From NCBI RefSeq assembly GCF_000006565.2, contig NC_031476.1, positions 4,587,900 through 4,651,899 on the forward strand: a DNA stretch of 64,000 bases, given 5' to 3'. Below are positions 49,009 to 61,826 of this stretch, in pieces; the stretch's first letter is position 1, and every line of letters starts with the position of its first letter. The translations under genes and the position numbers were made by a program. Origin of the DNA: Toxoplasma gondii ME49. Its lineage: Eukaryota; Apicomplexa; Conoidasida; Eucoccidiorida; Sarcocystidae. The notes under the pieces were generated by a model that worked only from the letters and a program-made list of their open reading frames with translations, was not told the origin of the DNA and did no database searches.

Positions 49009-51154
49009 TCACTTGGGGAAAGAATCGTTGAGAGCTTTGACCCGTCCCGACGTCTCTAAGAGCTTCGCAAACCTGTCGAAGACGGGGGGATTGTAGAGCT
49101 CATCCAGACTGTCTAGCTGCCACGACCAGTTGGACGGTGAATCGCTTCCTGGTTGGTTGAAACGTGCTTCGCTGCCATATCCAATGACATCCTGCACCGG
49201 TATCACAACCAGGTGAGCCACCGTCTCCACTGCAAGCCTAACCAAGTGCCAGTGAGCGTCTTCCGCAGTGGGCTCCTTGTCCAGACCTGATGACATCACA
49301 GGCACTTAACGGAGTAATCAACTGGGTAAGCTTCGACGCAGTCCCTTTTCTGGTTATGCCCCCCCTCGCTTATGCGTGATATGTCATAAGTCGAAACTGT
49401 CTGAAGAATAACAAAGAGAAAGCATTGTGCGTCTCCTCCTACCTAGATAGTTTGTCAGATGAGTTTTTTGCTCAGGCGACGCTGTTTTCCACCAGCCCAG
49501 CACCGTGTCGTTGTCGTGGGTGCCCGTGTGTACACAGCAGTTGCGGGTTACGTTGTACGGCAGGTGCTCGCAGTTGGGACCCTTTTCGGTGTCGCCCCAC
49601 GCGAACTGCATCACCCTCATGCTAAGTATGTTGTACTTGTCTCGGAGGATAACGATTTCCTCTGTGATGAAGCCTAAATCCTCCGCGACAATCATAGGCG
49701 CTGTGCCTCGGTATGTTAACCGGCGCTCATACGTATCGGCATCACCCTGACACTCAGGCGGAGGAGCTTGTTGTGCTTGGTGCCCAGCAAACCCCCACAC
49801 ATGACGGAGCCTTTTCATCAATGAACTGTGACCATGCTTATCCTTCGGTAACTGGGATGGCAAGGCTTTTTTCGGAAGCAGCCACCCCATGTGCTTGTAT
49901 AACGCGTCAAACAACTTTTCACCTGGCCCTTCAACCCACTCTCCATCACTTGCTGTTTTGTATTTGACCGCATGAGCATAGGGCACCCGCCAGTATGCCA
50001 CGAAACCTCTGAAGTGGTCTAGCCTCAAAGCGTCAACTTTTTCGAACGTTAGCCTGATACGCTTCGTCCACCAGCGGAACTGCGTTTTCTCGTGGGCCTT
50101 CCAATCATAAACAGGATGACCCCACAGTTGACCATCGGCGCAGAAAGGATCTGGAGGCACACCTGCAAACAAACAGAAGTAGAGCAACGTTTGATGAAGA
50201 GGCAGTTCCTCGATGTGGTCCTCGGGTCCTCGCACTTTGTGAGGCGTTTGTCCATCTGCCGCGTTGCCGCGGGCAGCACAATGACATCTTACCTGATACA
50301 TATAGAGGTTCACTAGTTTCAGGATTCATCTGAAACATTTCAGGGTAACTCCATACATCGCTGCTGTGCAAGTTGACATAAAATGCGACATCTCCAAATA
50401 TTTTGATTTCTCTCTCGTTGGCATACTGGCGCAAGTCCCTCCAGTGTCTGCAGACTTTATACTGCACAAATTTATGGAATTCAGGTGTCGTCTGAGGTAC
50501 TGCCTTGTCATTGACAATGGCTGCTGTGTTTAATGATTCCATCAACGCCGCATCTTTTCGTAGATGACGATAGTTCTTGTACTCCTGGGGCCAGTCCAAC
50601 CAGGTTGTGGCATCAGGAAACCTCGCTTGCAACGCCTCGAAGCAAGCGTATCCCTGGAGCCAGAAGTAATTTTTTGCGCAGAAATCATTATACTCATCGC
50701 ATTCGTTTTTGTTTCTGAATCTCTCGTACGACAGTGCCAAAACGTCCTCCTTGAACTTCATTGATCGAACATAATCCACGTGTCTTGAACCTTTCAATTC
50801 AGCAGTTTGAGCCTGTGATGATCCACCCTGTCCGTCACTGCTCGAATCTTTCAGAAGACCTGCTACTTCCTCCTCAGAGATGAGGCCGTCTTCTACCAGA
50901 GCTTCCACAGACACGAACAGCGGGTTCATTGCAAAGGTACTGGTGGCCAAATACGGGCAGCCTGGCTGCTCCCCGACGTACCGGCACGGTCCCAAGGGCA
51001 ACACTTGCCAGTAGTTTAACCGTGCAGCGACAAGATAGTCCACAAACTCGTACGCGCCTTTCCCGAAGTCCCCCGAGAGCCCATTTCGATTCGGAAGTGA
51101 TGAAGGATGCATGATGAGACCGGCAAACCGGCCTTCATGAAGAATTTCCTCCAT
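49009..51154 (-). CDS. 4-alpha-glucanotransferase (GH77, amylomaltase / D-enzyme)
   Basis: Transfers alpha-1,4-glucan segments between maltooligosaccharides, here presumably in cytosolic amylopectin turnover. Exons 51154-50293, 50162-49443 and 49286-49009 all join in phase 1, giving 619 aa. GH77 features in order: the N-terminal RFAGLIMHPSSLPNRNG and FGKGAYEFVDYLVAARLNYW; LPLGP; YLATSTFAMNPLF; KNYFWLQGYACFEAL; FGDVAFYVNLHSSDVW; PPDPFCADGQLWGHPVYDW; the nucleophile region ALRLDHFRGF (Asp in RLDHF, near residue 337); the acid/base region IVAEDLGFITEEI (Glu); the transition-state Asp in HTGTHDNDTVLGWW; and the C-terminal VVIPVQDVIGYGSEARFNQPG. All catalytic residues are present. No signal or transit peptide and no starch-binding domain are seen, which fits a cytosolic enzyme. 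The first ATG in the frame gives MEEILHEGRF. Confidence 0.96.
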
Positions 51155-53813
51155 CGCAGAAACAGCAGCAATCAAGCCACTTAACTAATAGCTTTTATGG
51201 CTGGGAATCACTGAACGATAAACATGTTCGACTAGCCATCACAGCCTCAACAGAAATGGCCTCGCATGTGGTACCGTTTGTCAAAAGTTTGATCCACCAC
51301 CCTCAAAATAATATCTGCCCTGGTCACCAGCAAGGAGCTGCCTCTTCACTGGCAAAAACGGTTGACTCTCGAGTGATTAGTTTCACGAAAAGTCTAGTTG
51401 GTGAGACCGATGTGTGAAAGTGATGTTGTCCAAGGAAGCGCCAGAGTGCATACATAACCAGCTACCCGGGGTGTGCCGAAGGCAGTAAACAATGTGGCAC
51501 AAATACGCCCTGCCTACGAGATGGGTGAGGAGCTTGTCAGAGGCCGATTGCCTTTCAGCAGTGCACAGAACGGGCGTGTGATACTGCCTCGCCTGCTAAC
51601 CCAGCGGGCCCCCCACCTTGAGGGCATCCCAAACCGTTGCTGAGCTGCCCACATGCAGAAACATGCTTGACAACAGCGATAGGAGAAACGATACTGGATA
51701 CCGCTCTCTGCCAAAGGATGCTACTTAGGTGAGTTGGTAATGCATTAGCTACTGGTATTGCTTCTTTGCTTCGAGCCTGTCATAGTTTTACCGTGCGTGA
51801 TGCTCACAGGATGTAGCAGCTTTGCGCAAGCTGCTGGCTCTAGCTAGCTAAGAAGTATTCTCGAGACTCCTTTAGGACTGGGTTCAGCAGACGCTCTACA
51901 TTCAATTTTGAGATTGCTATGAACTCTCTGAAGAGACCTGGGAGGCATCCGGCCCCCTTTGCACCTGCGTCACTGGGCAAAGTAGCACCAACGCACACAC
52001 ACTCATTGTGCCGATTATCGTTTTCCTGTGATGTTTGTGCACCATCTGGTGGCTTAGTTGGACTCCACCGTTCCTTATCGGTGTCGTCTCTTCTCTCTGC
52101 GATAAAGAACCGATACCACTTGAGTTATTTCGAGCCACCAAGTCAGTAAACAGTAACATGCCATTGTGATTATGGAAGGCGTGACCCAGTCGGTATTTCC
52201 TGATCTTCAAAACTACTATAAACACATTGCCATTGAGCCGGCAGAGGCGTGGTCAAATGAATTGAGGGCAAATCCACGCCTTATCATACTGATGAACGCG
52301 CACATGGACGCACCAGGTCGCAGAACCACTATCGAGGCCGCAGTGGCTCCGCGGACACGACCGTATCGATGAAGTGGCAGAAGGGACCACTCGCCTGTGT
52401 CAGGTTGACATGATTTTGCGTTCTCCTCGTCTGAGAGACTATGGAACGGGTGAAAATGCACCTTAGACCAACTTCGTAACAGGAATGTGTTTTCGACGAT
52501 ACAGGCTCCCATGTTTGCCGCCCGTTCTCCACTTGTAGCTTCCTGCTTGCCTGCGGTCTTGTGCAGAGTGCGGCTGCGAGTGGATGTGGTAGAGTTGGAA
52601 GAGCATTTCTCAGTGTAAGCGGCAAGCTTTTAGACCCCACAGGAAGCATAGACAGCCGTCGTCACCATGGGCAAAAACACGTCCGGTGAGAAGTGATGCG
52701 CTATAACACCCCTTTGCGATCCATCTTGCTTCTGCCAGGTCACAGGTGCCACGCCTGGTTTCCCGATACGGACGCGCACACATTCAACTTGGGTGCGGAT
52801 CTAAGCTCCCGGTGGGCCTCCACATCCTATGCCCTAGAGACTCTCGAACAATGCCCATACAGCTACATGTATCCCCTACGTGCCACCGAGCTTCTCGGAA
52901 CCGCATCGCAGACCGGGTCACCAAACTAGCGCAGAATCTACGGTGCGACACAATGAGATTAACAAACACTTTCCATGTTGATCTTTCCTTGTGTTCCCCT
53001 TGCGAGAGCCAGTCTCGTTTTCGGGTAGCCGTGAATACCGCGTTATCATCGGGCGGTGTTGGAGGTAAGCTGACTCGAATTTTAGCGTAAATGGTATGTT
53101 TGAAAATTGACACAGTAGACATACGCTGTCGTCGTTGAAACGATTTGTACAACCTTGAAAATCAGCGCGTCAACTTGGTCAAACCCTGGCCAACGCCACC
53201 GCATTAGGAAGCGCACACGTACAAAGCATGCGCATCCTTGACGAAAAGTGACAAAAAAGTAACTGGCGGTGACAGAGTATCGACAGCTAAGCCCTACAGA
53301 GGTCCCCACCCAGTCACTCAGCTCTGGAACCCCTGAAATACAGTGCGATAGTAATGAATGTAGCGTTTCTGACCTCCAACGCCTGAGTTTCTACTTGCTA
53401 ATACCAGCGAACGTGTCGAAGATCTTGCTTTGGGGAAGAAGCATCCGTAAAAGCGTTAGGAAAACCACCGCAACGCATGCGTCCATCCACCATTTGTACA
53501 TCTTCACACTGAACAGCCCTCTCCTATCATCTATGCCGAACTGAAAAACCGACGATCGTGTGCAAATCCACGATGCACAGGTTTTGAAGAACGCCTGTCA
53601 AACCGATGGAATCGAACTCGCATATGAGCGAAACTTGAGGCTGTTCGGCGGCTTTCCACGTTTTCTTCACTGATGCAGAGTGGGCTGAATCTTTCTGCGT
53701 TTTCCAACTTCACTGAGGACGCGCGTGTCAAGTTCAGCTGAAACGGCACTTCCTGGTGATGCGGGAACAGTCGTCGCTAGGTCACAGAGCATCCGGTCTT
53801 GCTTCGCATCTGC
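51155..53813. other. Intergenic region without a supported gene
   Basis: This is about 2.7 kb between the glucanotransferase start and the stop of the minus-strand 53.8-kb gene. Only short unsupported frames are present, for example 52166-52372 (plus). No repeats, RNA genes or transposon remnants were recognised. It should carry the glucanotransferase promoter. Confidence 0.5.
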
Positions 53814-56800
53814 TTATATCTCGCCCGCGGACTCAGGACGACCCTTTCGCTTCCGGGGATCTCTCCCTCCCCTGTCTCGGTCATCCAAGATGTCGCCTCG
53901 GGAATTCTTGGGCATTTGATGCAGCCGAAACGGCACCCTACTTTCACCCCCCCTTCCACTTAGACAACCCTGAGCCTCCAGCAGGGCCATGGCAGCCGTT
54001 TCTGGATCCTCTTGTTGGACATCATCCAAGCACGTTTCCCCCATTCTTGCACTCACAAGGTCTCCCAACAGGCCCGTATGGTTCCCGGTAGCTGGTACGA
54101 CTCTGCGGAGACCTTCATGAGACTCCAGACCGTTTGGGCGGATTTGCTCATGCAGATGGCCTAGTGGCGGGTTTCGCGGGCTGCCGTGTCCACGGTTTCT
54201 CGTCACTACCCCAGAGGCGGCATTTTCTTCGTTGTCTCGCCCATTTGGTATCGAGTCCCCCAAGTCACACGGCGCTGCGTCACAGTCTGAAGCTATGCAC
54301 AATGTGTCTGAGTTTTGGGGCCCGCGGAAAGGAGAAGGGTGGCCTGGGAGAGAAACTGGCGACATCAACTTCATTGCGGACGGATGATCCGAGGTATCTC
54401 CACTTGTTCTTGTCGAGCAATCAACCGCACCATCTTCTCGGTCGCTGTCCGCGAGGAGGGAATCTCTACCCAATGTCAAATTGTCTGGGAGGCTGTTCAG
54501 AGAGGTCGTTGTCGGTTCGCTGGCGACCGAGAGTGGCCCGGCTTCTTCAAGAGACACAGCGGGGCTGCCTCCGATCGGTGCCCGTCCGTTGACCTTCTTT
54601 CGTGTCAATTCGAGCGAGGAAACTCCCCAAAGCATCGCAAGATGGGAGGGAACGCCGTGGGCCTCTCGCTCCTGCACAGCTTCAAAGGGGCACGGCACAC
54701 CACTCTCCGTCGGATTGCCACGGCAGTCGCTGACGCCTTTCTGCTCGGGTTTTCCCAGGCTAGACTGCTGGGGCAAGAGAGAAGCAAGTGATCGAATGTT
54801 GAAGAAGGTCTCTGAGTGTTCAGGGGCATGTGCTATGCTTCCCTCTCCCCCACACGGCTGGCTCACTGGGGCACCGAGTAACTCCTGTTGACGCTGAAGA
54901 CTCGCCGCAAGAAGAAGATTGCGAAGCGTGTCGCTCATGTTGACTGCATCGATGTCTTCGTTCTGCGTCTGGCCTTGAAGATCACCTCTTGGCCCCTGTG
55001 GTAGCAGAGGGGACAGAAAGTTGCCCCCCCCCCTCTGAGGCAACTCCAGACCCGCGCCGTCTCCATCCTCGTCTGGCGATACACACTTTAGAATGCTGGA
55101 ATTCCCGTCATCCGCTTCATGGAGACTCGCAGAACGCATCTCTTTGTGCGTCAACCGCGGCCGGCCGCACTCATTTGCACATGCTAGGGAACTCTCCTCG
55201 GAGTGATGCACTTCTGAGAGGTCCGCAGCGGAAACATGGGTGCTTCTCGAGGCAGTGGCAAGGCCGTTCTCCTCACAACTTCCCTGGTTGTCCAAACGCG
55301 GCGGTTCGCCGCTCTTGCGACACATCCTCTCCTGGGACGCCTGTTGTTTCTCCTGGAGCAGCTGAAACTGCTGGAGCAAGAGGAACTTCTGCAGTGCGTT
55401 CGGCTCGATTTGGCTCTGGTCCTTGGGCTGGAGAGCAGCGTTCTGCTCGGCTAACTGAAGAAGCGTGAGGGCGGTAGCAGCGGCAGTTGCAGGGCTCACG
55501 TTTCCTTCGGTGCCCCCATTCCCACTCACGGGGTGCACAGGCGGACTCTCCACCCATGGGGCTCCGCTTCCCTCTCCCTGAAGAGTTCCTGCGAAATGTG
55601 GAACTGTCCCAGACAACATCTGCAGATTGACCAAGTCTGCAGGCATCGCGCCCCCGCATGAAGGAACTGAAGGCCCACCCGCGGGTCCCTGCTGCCCCTG
55701 AAAACACGGAGCAGAAGGCCCTGAGACCCGCGCAGAGGCCTCCAAAGTCGCCTGCACAGCCCCCGGATAGGCCCATCCGGGGGCAGCTCGTTGATAGCCC
55801 GTCTGCGGCGAGGGCAAAAAAGGAAAAGGTGCGCCGGCGCCTTCAGAGAAAGCCGCGATCCCTGGGGAAGAAACACGAAGAGACGCAGGGGACAGGAGTT
55901 TCCGTAGTGTGTTCGACCCCGCAGAGGCCACCGTTTCTTCAGTGTCAGAAGTGTTCCAATCCTTTCCTGTGTGTTTCGAGACTCTGCCTTTCGCGCCACT
56001 CGACGGACGCGTCGCAGGCAACTTCGTGTCGGGGTCCTTCGCTGCCTCGTACGGCGACATGGACCCGCTCCTGCGGGAGGGTACGTTCGTGTTGGCGTCG
56101 TCGGACTCGACACGCGAATCAAGTTTACATAGGGAAGCCAGGATCGGGGACAGAAGCTGCGCGGCGACCGCGGCGGCGGAGTCACTGTGTAAAGTGTCCA
56201 GGCCAGCGGACCCAGGATGCTCGCTGCCGATGCCCAGTGGAGAGAGCGGTGCGCTTGCCGTGGAGGAAGACGTGCCACCCGAGTGTTGTCTGCGTCGCAG
56301 TTTTCTCTCTGGAGACTGTGCAGCATTGTTTGCGCGCTTCTGGCGGCTCTTGTGGGCAGTGGGCATCGACTTGTGCTCCTCTACCAAGCAGCACCTGAGG
56401 GCTTTATCCAACAGCTCTGATGTGGTCGGTGACTCCGTGTAGTTCTTTTCTTCACAATGGAACCTGTGCGACTGCGTGCAAGTGTGAAGTGAGTTACCCA
56501 GGGCCGCATCAGGCGGCTTCGTAGTCGCCGAGAACGCGGCGAGCGATGGAAAGAGCGCTGTAGCCCCGCCATCCAAGTCCATGGGACCCAGAAAACCGTC
56601 GACCCCTGGCACTCCTGGCGGCCGCACTGGCTTCACAATGGCGTTTGCAGAGGCATTCGTCAACTTGCTTCTCGAGTAAGGGGACGCAAACGAAGGAGGC
56701 AGTCTCCCTGTCTGCAACATGTAGGCCTTCGCCTGCTGGGCAGCGTCCCACGCGCCTGCGACGCCCCATTTCTGCAAAACAAGGACAAGAAGCGATACGA

Positions 56801-57383
56801 GAGATCACATGGCTTCTGGGACTCTGAGAGCATACTAACGGCGAATAGCGACACAGAAAAACGGTGAAGACGATTTTCTATGTACCCCGCCAAACCTGGT
56901 CGGCAGAACCATATTCGGGGCCGTTCTTCCCTGACCTGTATAGAGCACTCTGCAGCGGAACCTTACCGTCAGAGAAAACGACTTCTGGTGACGACCACAG
57001 TAAGGTCCCGACAGGATGCGGTAGACCAAACGAACCTCCTGCAACATGTTCACATGAAAAACACACACATGTCCAGCACGTTGGAGGCGCTCTCTCAGGT
57101 GAGATACGAAGAAAAAATCGATCTTTCTCAAGCGTACCCAAGACGGTGCTGCGACAGAGAGGGCGGGTTGCATGTGTTGGCACACAAAACCACAGATGTG
57201 TTCTGCATGTAAGTAGTATGCACGCCTTCGCAATAAACAAGCTCGCATAAGGCTAGAGTGCATTGTGGATCCTCTCAGCACCAGCCACCCAGGCATCAAA
57301 AACAAATCTTACCTTTTTATTACCCGGTTGGTAAATGTGGCCTGGTTGAACGTCGTGAACTTCATTCATCTTGACCACGGATT
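53814..57383 (-). CDS. Large disordered protein with AP2-like N-terminal segment
   Basis: Minus exons 57383-57313, 57038-56967 and 56771-53814 join in phase 0 (GTAAGA and GTAAGG donors), giving at least about 1,032 aa. An ATG at 57369 (MNEVHDVQPGHIYQPGNKK) could be the start, but the 57383 exon may continue from an upstream exon. Across the exons the sequence reads VRLVYRILSGPYC, GRHQKSFSLTKWG and VAGAWDAAQQAKAYMLQTG. This has the spacing of the C-terminal half of an apicomplexan AP2 domain (R/K-x-F-S-V-x-K-x-G then an Ala-rich helix); the Trp-containing first strands are not clear. The remaining about 985 residues are Ser/Pro/Gly/Gln-rich and disordered. They include helical Gln/Leu stretches (KFLLLQQFQLLQEKQQ, LRNLLLAASLQRQQELL) and a basic end (DPRKRKGRPES) that could be a nuclear signal. 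A transcription-factor role is inference. Confidence 0.68.
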
Positions 57384-58584
57384 CTGGGTGTTAGTCGAGG
57401 CAACAGAGAAATCGTGGAAAACCGTACGGGCAGCCCGTCCGCGAAAATTCCGAACACATGCAAGTGACACAGCTGTCCGAGTGATGTATGCTTTGACACA
57501 GGACTGCTCTCTCAAGTTGTTCGACTGGCACTTCACTCCCTGCACTTCCACGCTTAGTAGACATTCGCGGCAGCAACTTGTTTTGTCTCACCACAGATAC
57601 AGACAAATATACTTGAAGACGAACGCAGTCAAGACGAGCCGTTCTGAGAACCGACTCGATAAAGGCATTTGGCCCGGTGCTATGCGCTCAAGATTGCGAC
57701 ACAGTACGCAGCGGCTGCACCAGCTGTATTCACACGGTCCCTGTGATTCGACACAGCGTGATACGAAGAAGTCAAGCGCGTACAGCGCCAAACTCTCGAC
57801 GAGTTTAGTGCGACAGAAAGACAACCTCTCTGATCGTCACGTGGCTGAACACCTTGATGTCTTTCAACATACACTCGACATATATATATATATATATATA
57901 TGGCCACAAACCGCATTCAATTGCACACGTGACGAGATGGCACCCGAATGTTTACTTGGACACGCGGTACGAGGACCGGCGCTGCAACAATTTGAACGAA
58001 AGAACTTTTTGAATTGTCATGCCTCTCTGTCAGGAGGTCCTTCCCACACCCCCTCGCTGCCACGTAGAAATGGCAGGTTATCTGAAACGTGGCAAGCCTA
58101 GCGCTCGCCTTAAGAAGCCCAAAAAAAGAATTGCTTATAGGGAAAAAGGTGACGACACGAATCACACCAAGAAATTCCAATATTTATGGCGATTGACAAA
58201 ATCAGAGCACGTGGAATAACATCAGAAATGTCTGCAAGCACCCTCACCACAAAGTGGAAGCTTCCGAAAAAATTAGGTGAGTGCAGTCCCAATACGAAGA
58301 AAATGCGCCTTAGCTCTTCACTCCACCAGAGCCAGAAAAATGAGCGCGTTTGCCAAGGTGCGGGGATGCTTATGAAACCAAAATTTGAATTCTTCGCTCA
58401 AAGAGACTCGTGAGCTAAAAAGTGACATCTCCAACACCGGCGCAGTGTGCAGTTTGTCTCGGCAGAGCTATCATGCTTCATGGCACTCTAGCAACCGCGC
58501 ATTCGGTTGCGAAAGAAACCGACATCTGTGGTGTGCTTCATACCTCGAGTGCATGGAGACTCAGCATTAGCTGTATCACTCTCC
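57384..58584. other. Region between two minus-strand coding segments, with (TA)n tract
   Basis: No convincing exon. A plus-strand frame spanning 57265-58101 runs through the TA tract (translated IYIYIYI) and is unlikely to be coding. A TA tract lies at about 57882-57901. If the fragment at 58.6-59.1 kb belongs to the AP2-like gene, this is an intron; otherwise it is intergenic. Confidence 0.4.
57882..57901. repeat. (TA)n microsatellite
   Basis: A pure 20-nt TA tract, the only one in the right-hand 25 kb of the window. Confidence 0.85.
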
Positions 58585-58624
58585 CTACTCACCGATACGT
58601 ACGCGTAGACTCGTTTCACAGGAT

Positions 58625-59064
58625 AAACACCGACATACACTGACGAGTACACCGGAAGACAGAAGACCATTGAATTCCCGAGTCGCATTTGCACAAGGAA
58701 TGTTCACACTGGAACAGTGCACGGTCACAGGCAGCTTTGGCCTCCACCGTGGTGTTTGTTTTAAAAGTCTTCTCCAGACACAATTTAAACGCACGTGACA
58801 CTCCTGTGAAGCATCACCAGAGTCATGTCGGACAACACTGACAGTCGCCGTACGAATGGAATTGCAAAACGCGTGGACAGCGGATTGACTTTCCCATCCC
58901 GGCTGCAGACGAGGCTTTCTGTCGACCAGATACAATGAAGTAGCGCGGTTTGCGTCACCGCTATAGTACATCAACCTGAGGTACCGAAACTCTGGAATCT
59001 GCCCAACTTCCCTGACATCGATATCCGCAATACAGCGTCGCACTTCCGCCAAGTCTCCCTGCAT
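58625..59064 (-). CDS. Unresolved coding fragment with apparent frame change
   Basis: Reading on the minus strand from a possible acceptor (TGATGCAG) at about 59056, or from ATG at 59064, the frame gives GDLAEVRRCIADIDVREVGQ, IPEFRYLRLMYYSGDANRAT and SLYLVDRKPRLQPGWESQSA, which looks coding and helical. Near 58805 the coding character passes to the +1 frame (VSRAFKLCLEKTFKTNTTVE, then AKAACDRALFQCEHSLCKC). Only 14 nt of possible intron (GTGATGCTTCACAG) separate them, too short to splice. So there is a real or assembly frameshift, or one frame is a chance opening. No family was recognised. It may be a 5' exon of the AP2-like gene or a separate gene. Confidence 0.35.
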
Positions 59065-61826
59065 CACAAGAGACCATGCTAAGACGATGAGAGGAATAGG
59101 AAGCTACCGTGGATCTAACAGCATAGCAACGGGAGTTGCGTGTGGCGGTGAGATCTTAACGGAGCCCTGGAAGACAGCCCGGCGATGTGGCACTGGTGAC
59201 CGGGAGCAGTCGTTGCGCCGGAAAAAGCGACACACATGCACATATTCCTACGAAATGAATTCTCAACACAGATAGTCACACCTTTGTGTGTTGTTGGACG
59301 TTAAAGGATAACCATACCAAGTTCGCCACCGATACCTCTAGACACGGTGACAAGTTCGCGGAAGCCGAGCCAGAACAGCCGGTTCGTGCAAAGAAAAGGG
59401 GCGACCGAAGACTCCCTCCGATTGCCGAGAAGTTGCTGTTTGAAGCTCGATGCCTCAGATCCCCAAATGATCTCTAGAACATTTGTTTCTCCCGCGCAGG
59501 CTCATGCGCCAGTTGCACAAAAGGCAGAGCCTTTTCTCCCGAGAGTGTCAGAACGGGTGCTCTCGGCACAGACACGCGCCAGTAAGGTTCACACAGATGC
59601 GTGATTGGGCGGAGAAAACCCCTCAGACAGACACGTTCTTCAAGGCAAAACCCATGCATCTGGGGAAAATGGAGTAAGGAGAAGCTATATTTCTTCCTTT
59701 AGCCGTTTTCTATAGAAAAAGGGGGAGACAAACAAGTCTGGAGGGTGGCGCGTGGGTCGGTGAAGGTCACTGCCGGAGTGAAGGGTGGCTTCCTGGTGCC
59801 GTTTCACGTGCACATAAAAATCAAACCAGGGCAGGTCAGGATCCCTCCAGTACAGATGTGGAACAAAAATGGTAGGAGAGACGAACCTCGGTGATCTGAA
59901 AAAATGGGAAAGGATGTCCCTCGTGAAATTGAACTGGCGGTTGAAAAACGAGGGGCCCTGGGGCGAAACTTGTGCCGCACTTCCGCCCCCCACCTTCTCT
60001 GTCCCGCCCCCCCCCCTTTCTCTCCGAAAGGTTGCGCCTTAGGGGATAAGAAGGCACCTCTCTGGCCCACTCAGGTTCAGGACACACACCGCTCGCACCT
60101 TTCCTTGTTGCGGCCGTTGGACATCCCACCCGTCCGTAACTGGGCCTTGAAAATATGCACCAAACACACGAATTTGTTTTCAGCCTCAGCAAATCAATGC
60201 TTGCACTCAAACACGAATGTAGGATGAGTTTACATGTACGCTTTCACAGTTTTCTCTTCGAAATTTTGAAAACGACGTAGCGGTTTTCTCGCGCCCACAA
60301 ATCAGCGGTCCACAAGACGCCGAGAAACCTTTCTCGTCGTGTGTGCGTGTCTGATCCCTGGTCGTCGAGGGTTTTCCTTGGTGGGTGGGACTCCAGACGA
60401 TAAGGTGGGGCAAAGAAGCAGAGCAATTGGAAGGCAGTTATCACTCCTCCTGTTCTTTAGTTGATCTTCCGATAATCCAATAAAGACGGTTTTTTTCGGC
60501 TCACATTCTTGCAAACCACTAATGTGCCGATCCAACTCTAAAAAGCCATTTGTCTCCCAGCCGTATAGAGATGACTCTAGTCACGGAAAACAGACGCAAG
60601 CAGGTAGAGGTGCAGGTAGGGCAAGTAGCCGAAGAGATGTACGAAACAGCTATCGGCAGGTGTCACGATTAACCTGCAGACCGTGAGTTTCCCAGTTGCC
60701 GGGAAACCGAACAATGAAGAAGTGAACAAAAGGGTGAAAAACGGACTGAATGTGATGATAGAACAAATTTCTCCAGACGCTCAGACATGCTTTCTGTCGC
60801 AGTAGCGCCCTTGCAGGAATGCGCCGTTACCCGGACGTGGAAAATTGCGTCGTGTCATTGTAAGGAAGACAGACGCTGAACAGTATATGCCTCACAGGCA
60901 CCCTCTGTCGGTTGTCCTGTTCTGACGAGTGTTTCGTGGGCAAAATTCACCATTGAGGCTGCGATTCCATTGCTGCGTTATGTTCGTGTGTTGGATGGGG
61001 CGGTTAAGTGTCAAACTCCCGTAAAGGCGCGGACAGTAACGGTTTCTGGCAACTTTTGTGTTCCACGCTCACGAAATACGGGCGTTGCCCTTCACTACTT
61101 CGTATCTGTGTTTTCCAACTCGCTTTCGGGTTTCTGCCGTTTTTCCAGTTGCCTTCCGCCATGCAAGAGGTTTTACCGAGTACGTGGCGGAGCGCTGCTG
61201 CATGTACGCAGGTCACTCTTTTGAGTTTCCCCGTGTGGAAAAACGTTGATTGATCGTCTGCCTGATTCTTACCAGTGAATTTCTATCGTTCCTATCTAAT
61301 ATTTTCCGCTTTTTCTCGCTGCGTATGATAAATCCAAACTCCTGATGCATGTTTGTGACCCTTTCTGCTGTGGGAGAATGCGTCAACTCTTGCGACACAG
61401 CCAAAAGTTGTCGAGAGCGGCAAATCAGGTCACATAGTGGCCTACGTTTGCGCTTTCGCCTTTGTTTCGAGAGAAGGGAAACTCGCTAACGAGTTCAAGC
61501 GGGAGAAACATGTGACACAGTTAACTATCTAGTCCAGTACTTTCTAATTTCTTCGAATAATACTGTTTGTTTCTTTGAAAGGTGATTCTTCGCCTGACGA
61601 GTGGTGTCGGCAATGCAAGCCACCAACGAAGGCTGCGGGTGACTTTGATGCTACGTTCTCTCTCCGATGGCATCAGAGTCACAGAACATTCGATCGAATG
61701 TACCTTTGCAATGTATTGTTTGATTGTTCGCTAGAGACGGCATTTCTGTTGCGGAATTTTGCTTGCATCTGATGGTGACATAATCCTGGAAGAGGCTAGT
61801 GAGCAGCCGATGAGCTACGGGAAACC
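59065..61826. other. Divergent intergenic region upstream of the methyltransferase gene
   Basis: This is about 2.8 kb. It contains a GC/C-rich segment at about 59930-60080 with a C9 run near 60006. Only unsupported short frames occur, for example plus 59286-59477. It should contain the promoter of the gene starting at 61827. No repeats or RNA genes were recognised. Confidence 0.45.

Noticed and set aside
59690..60410. GC-rich segment suspected to be a transposon or integrated element
   Set aside because: No terminal repeats, target duplications or transposase-like coding were found; more likely promoter-proximal DNA.
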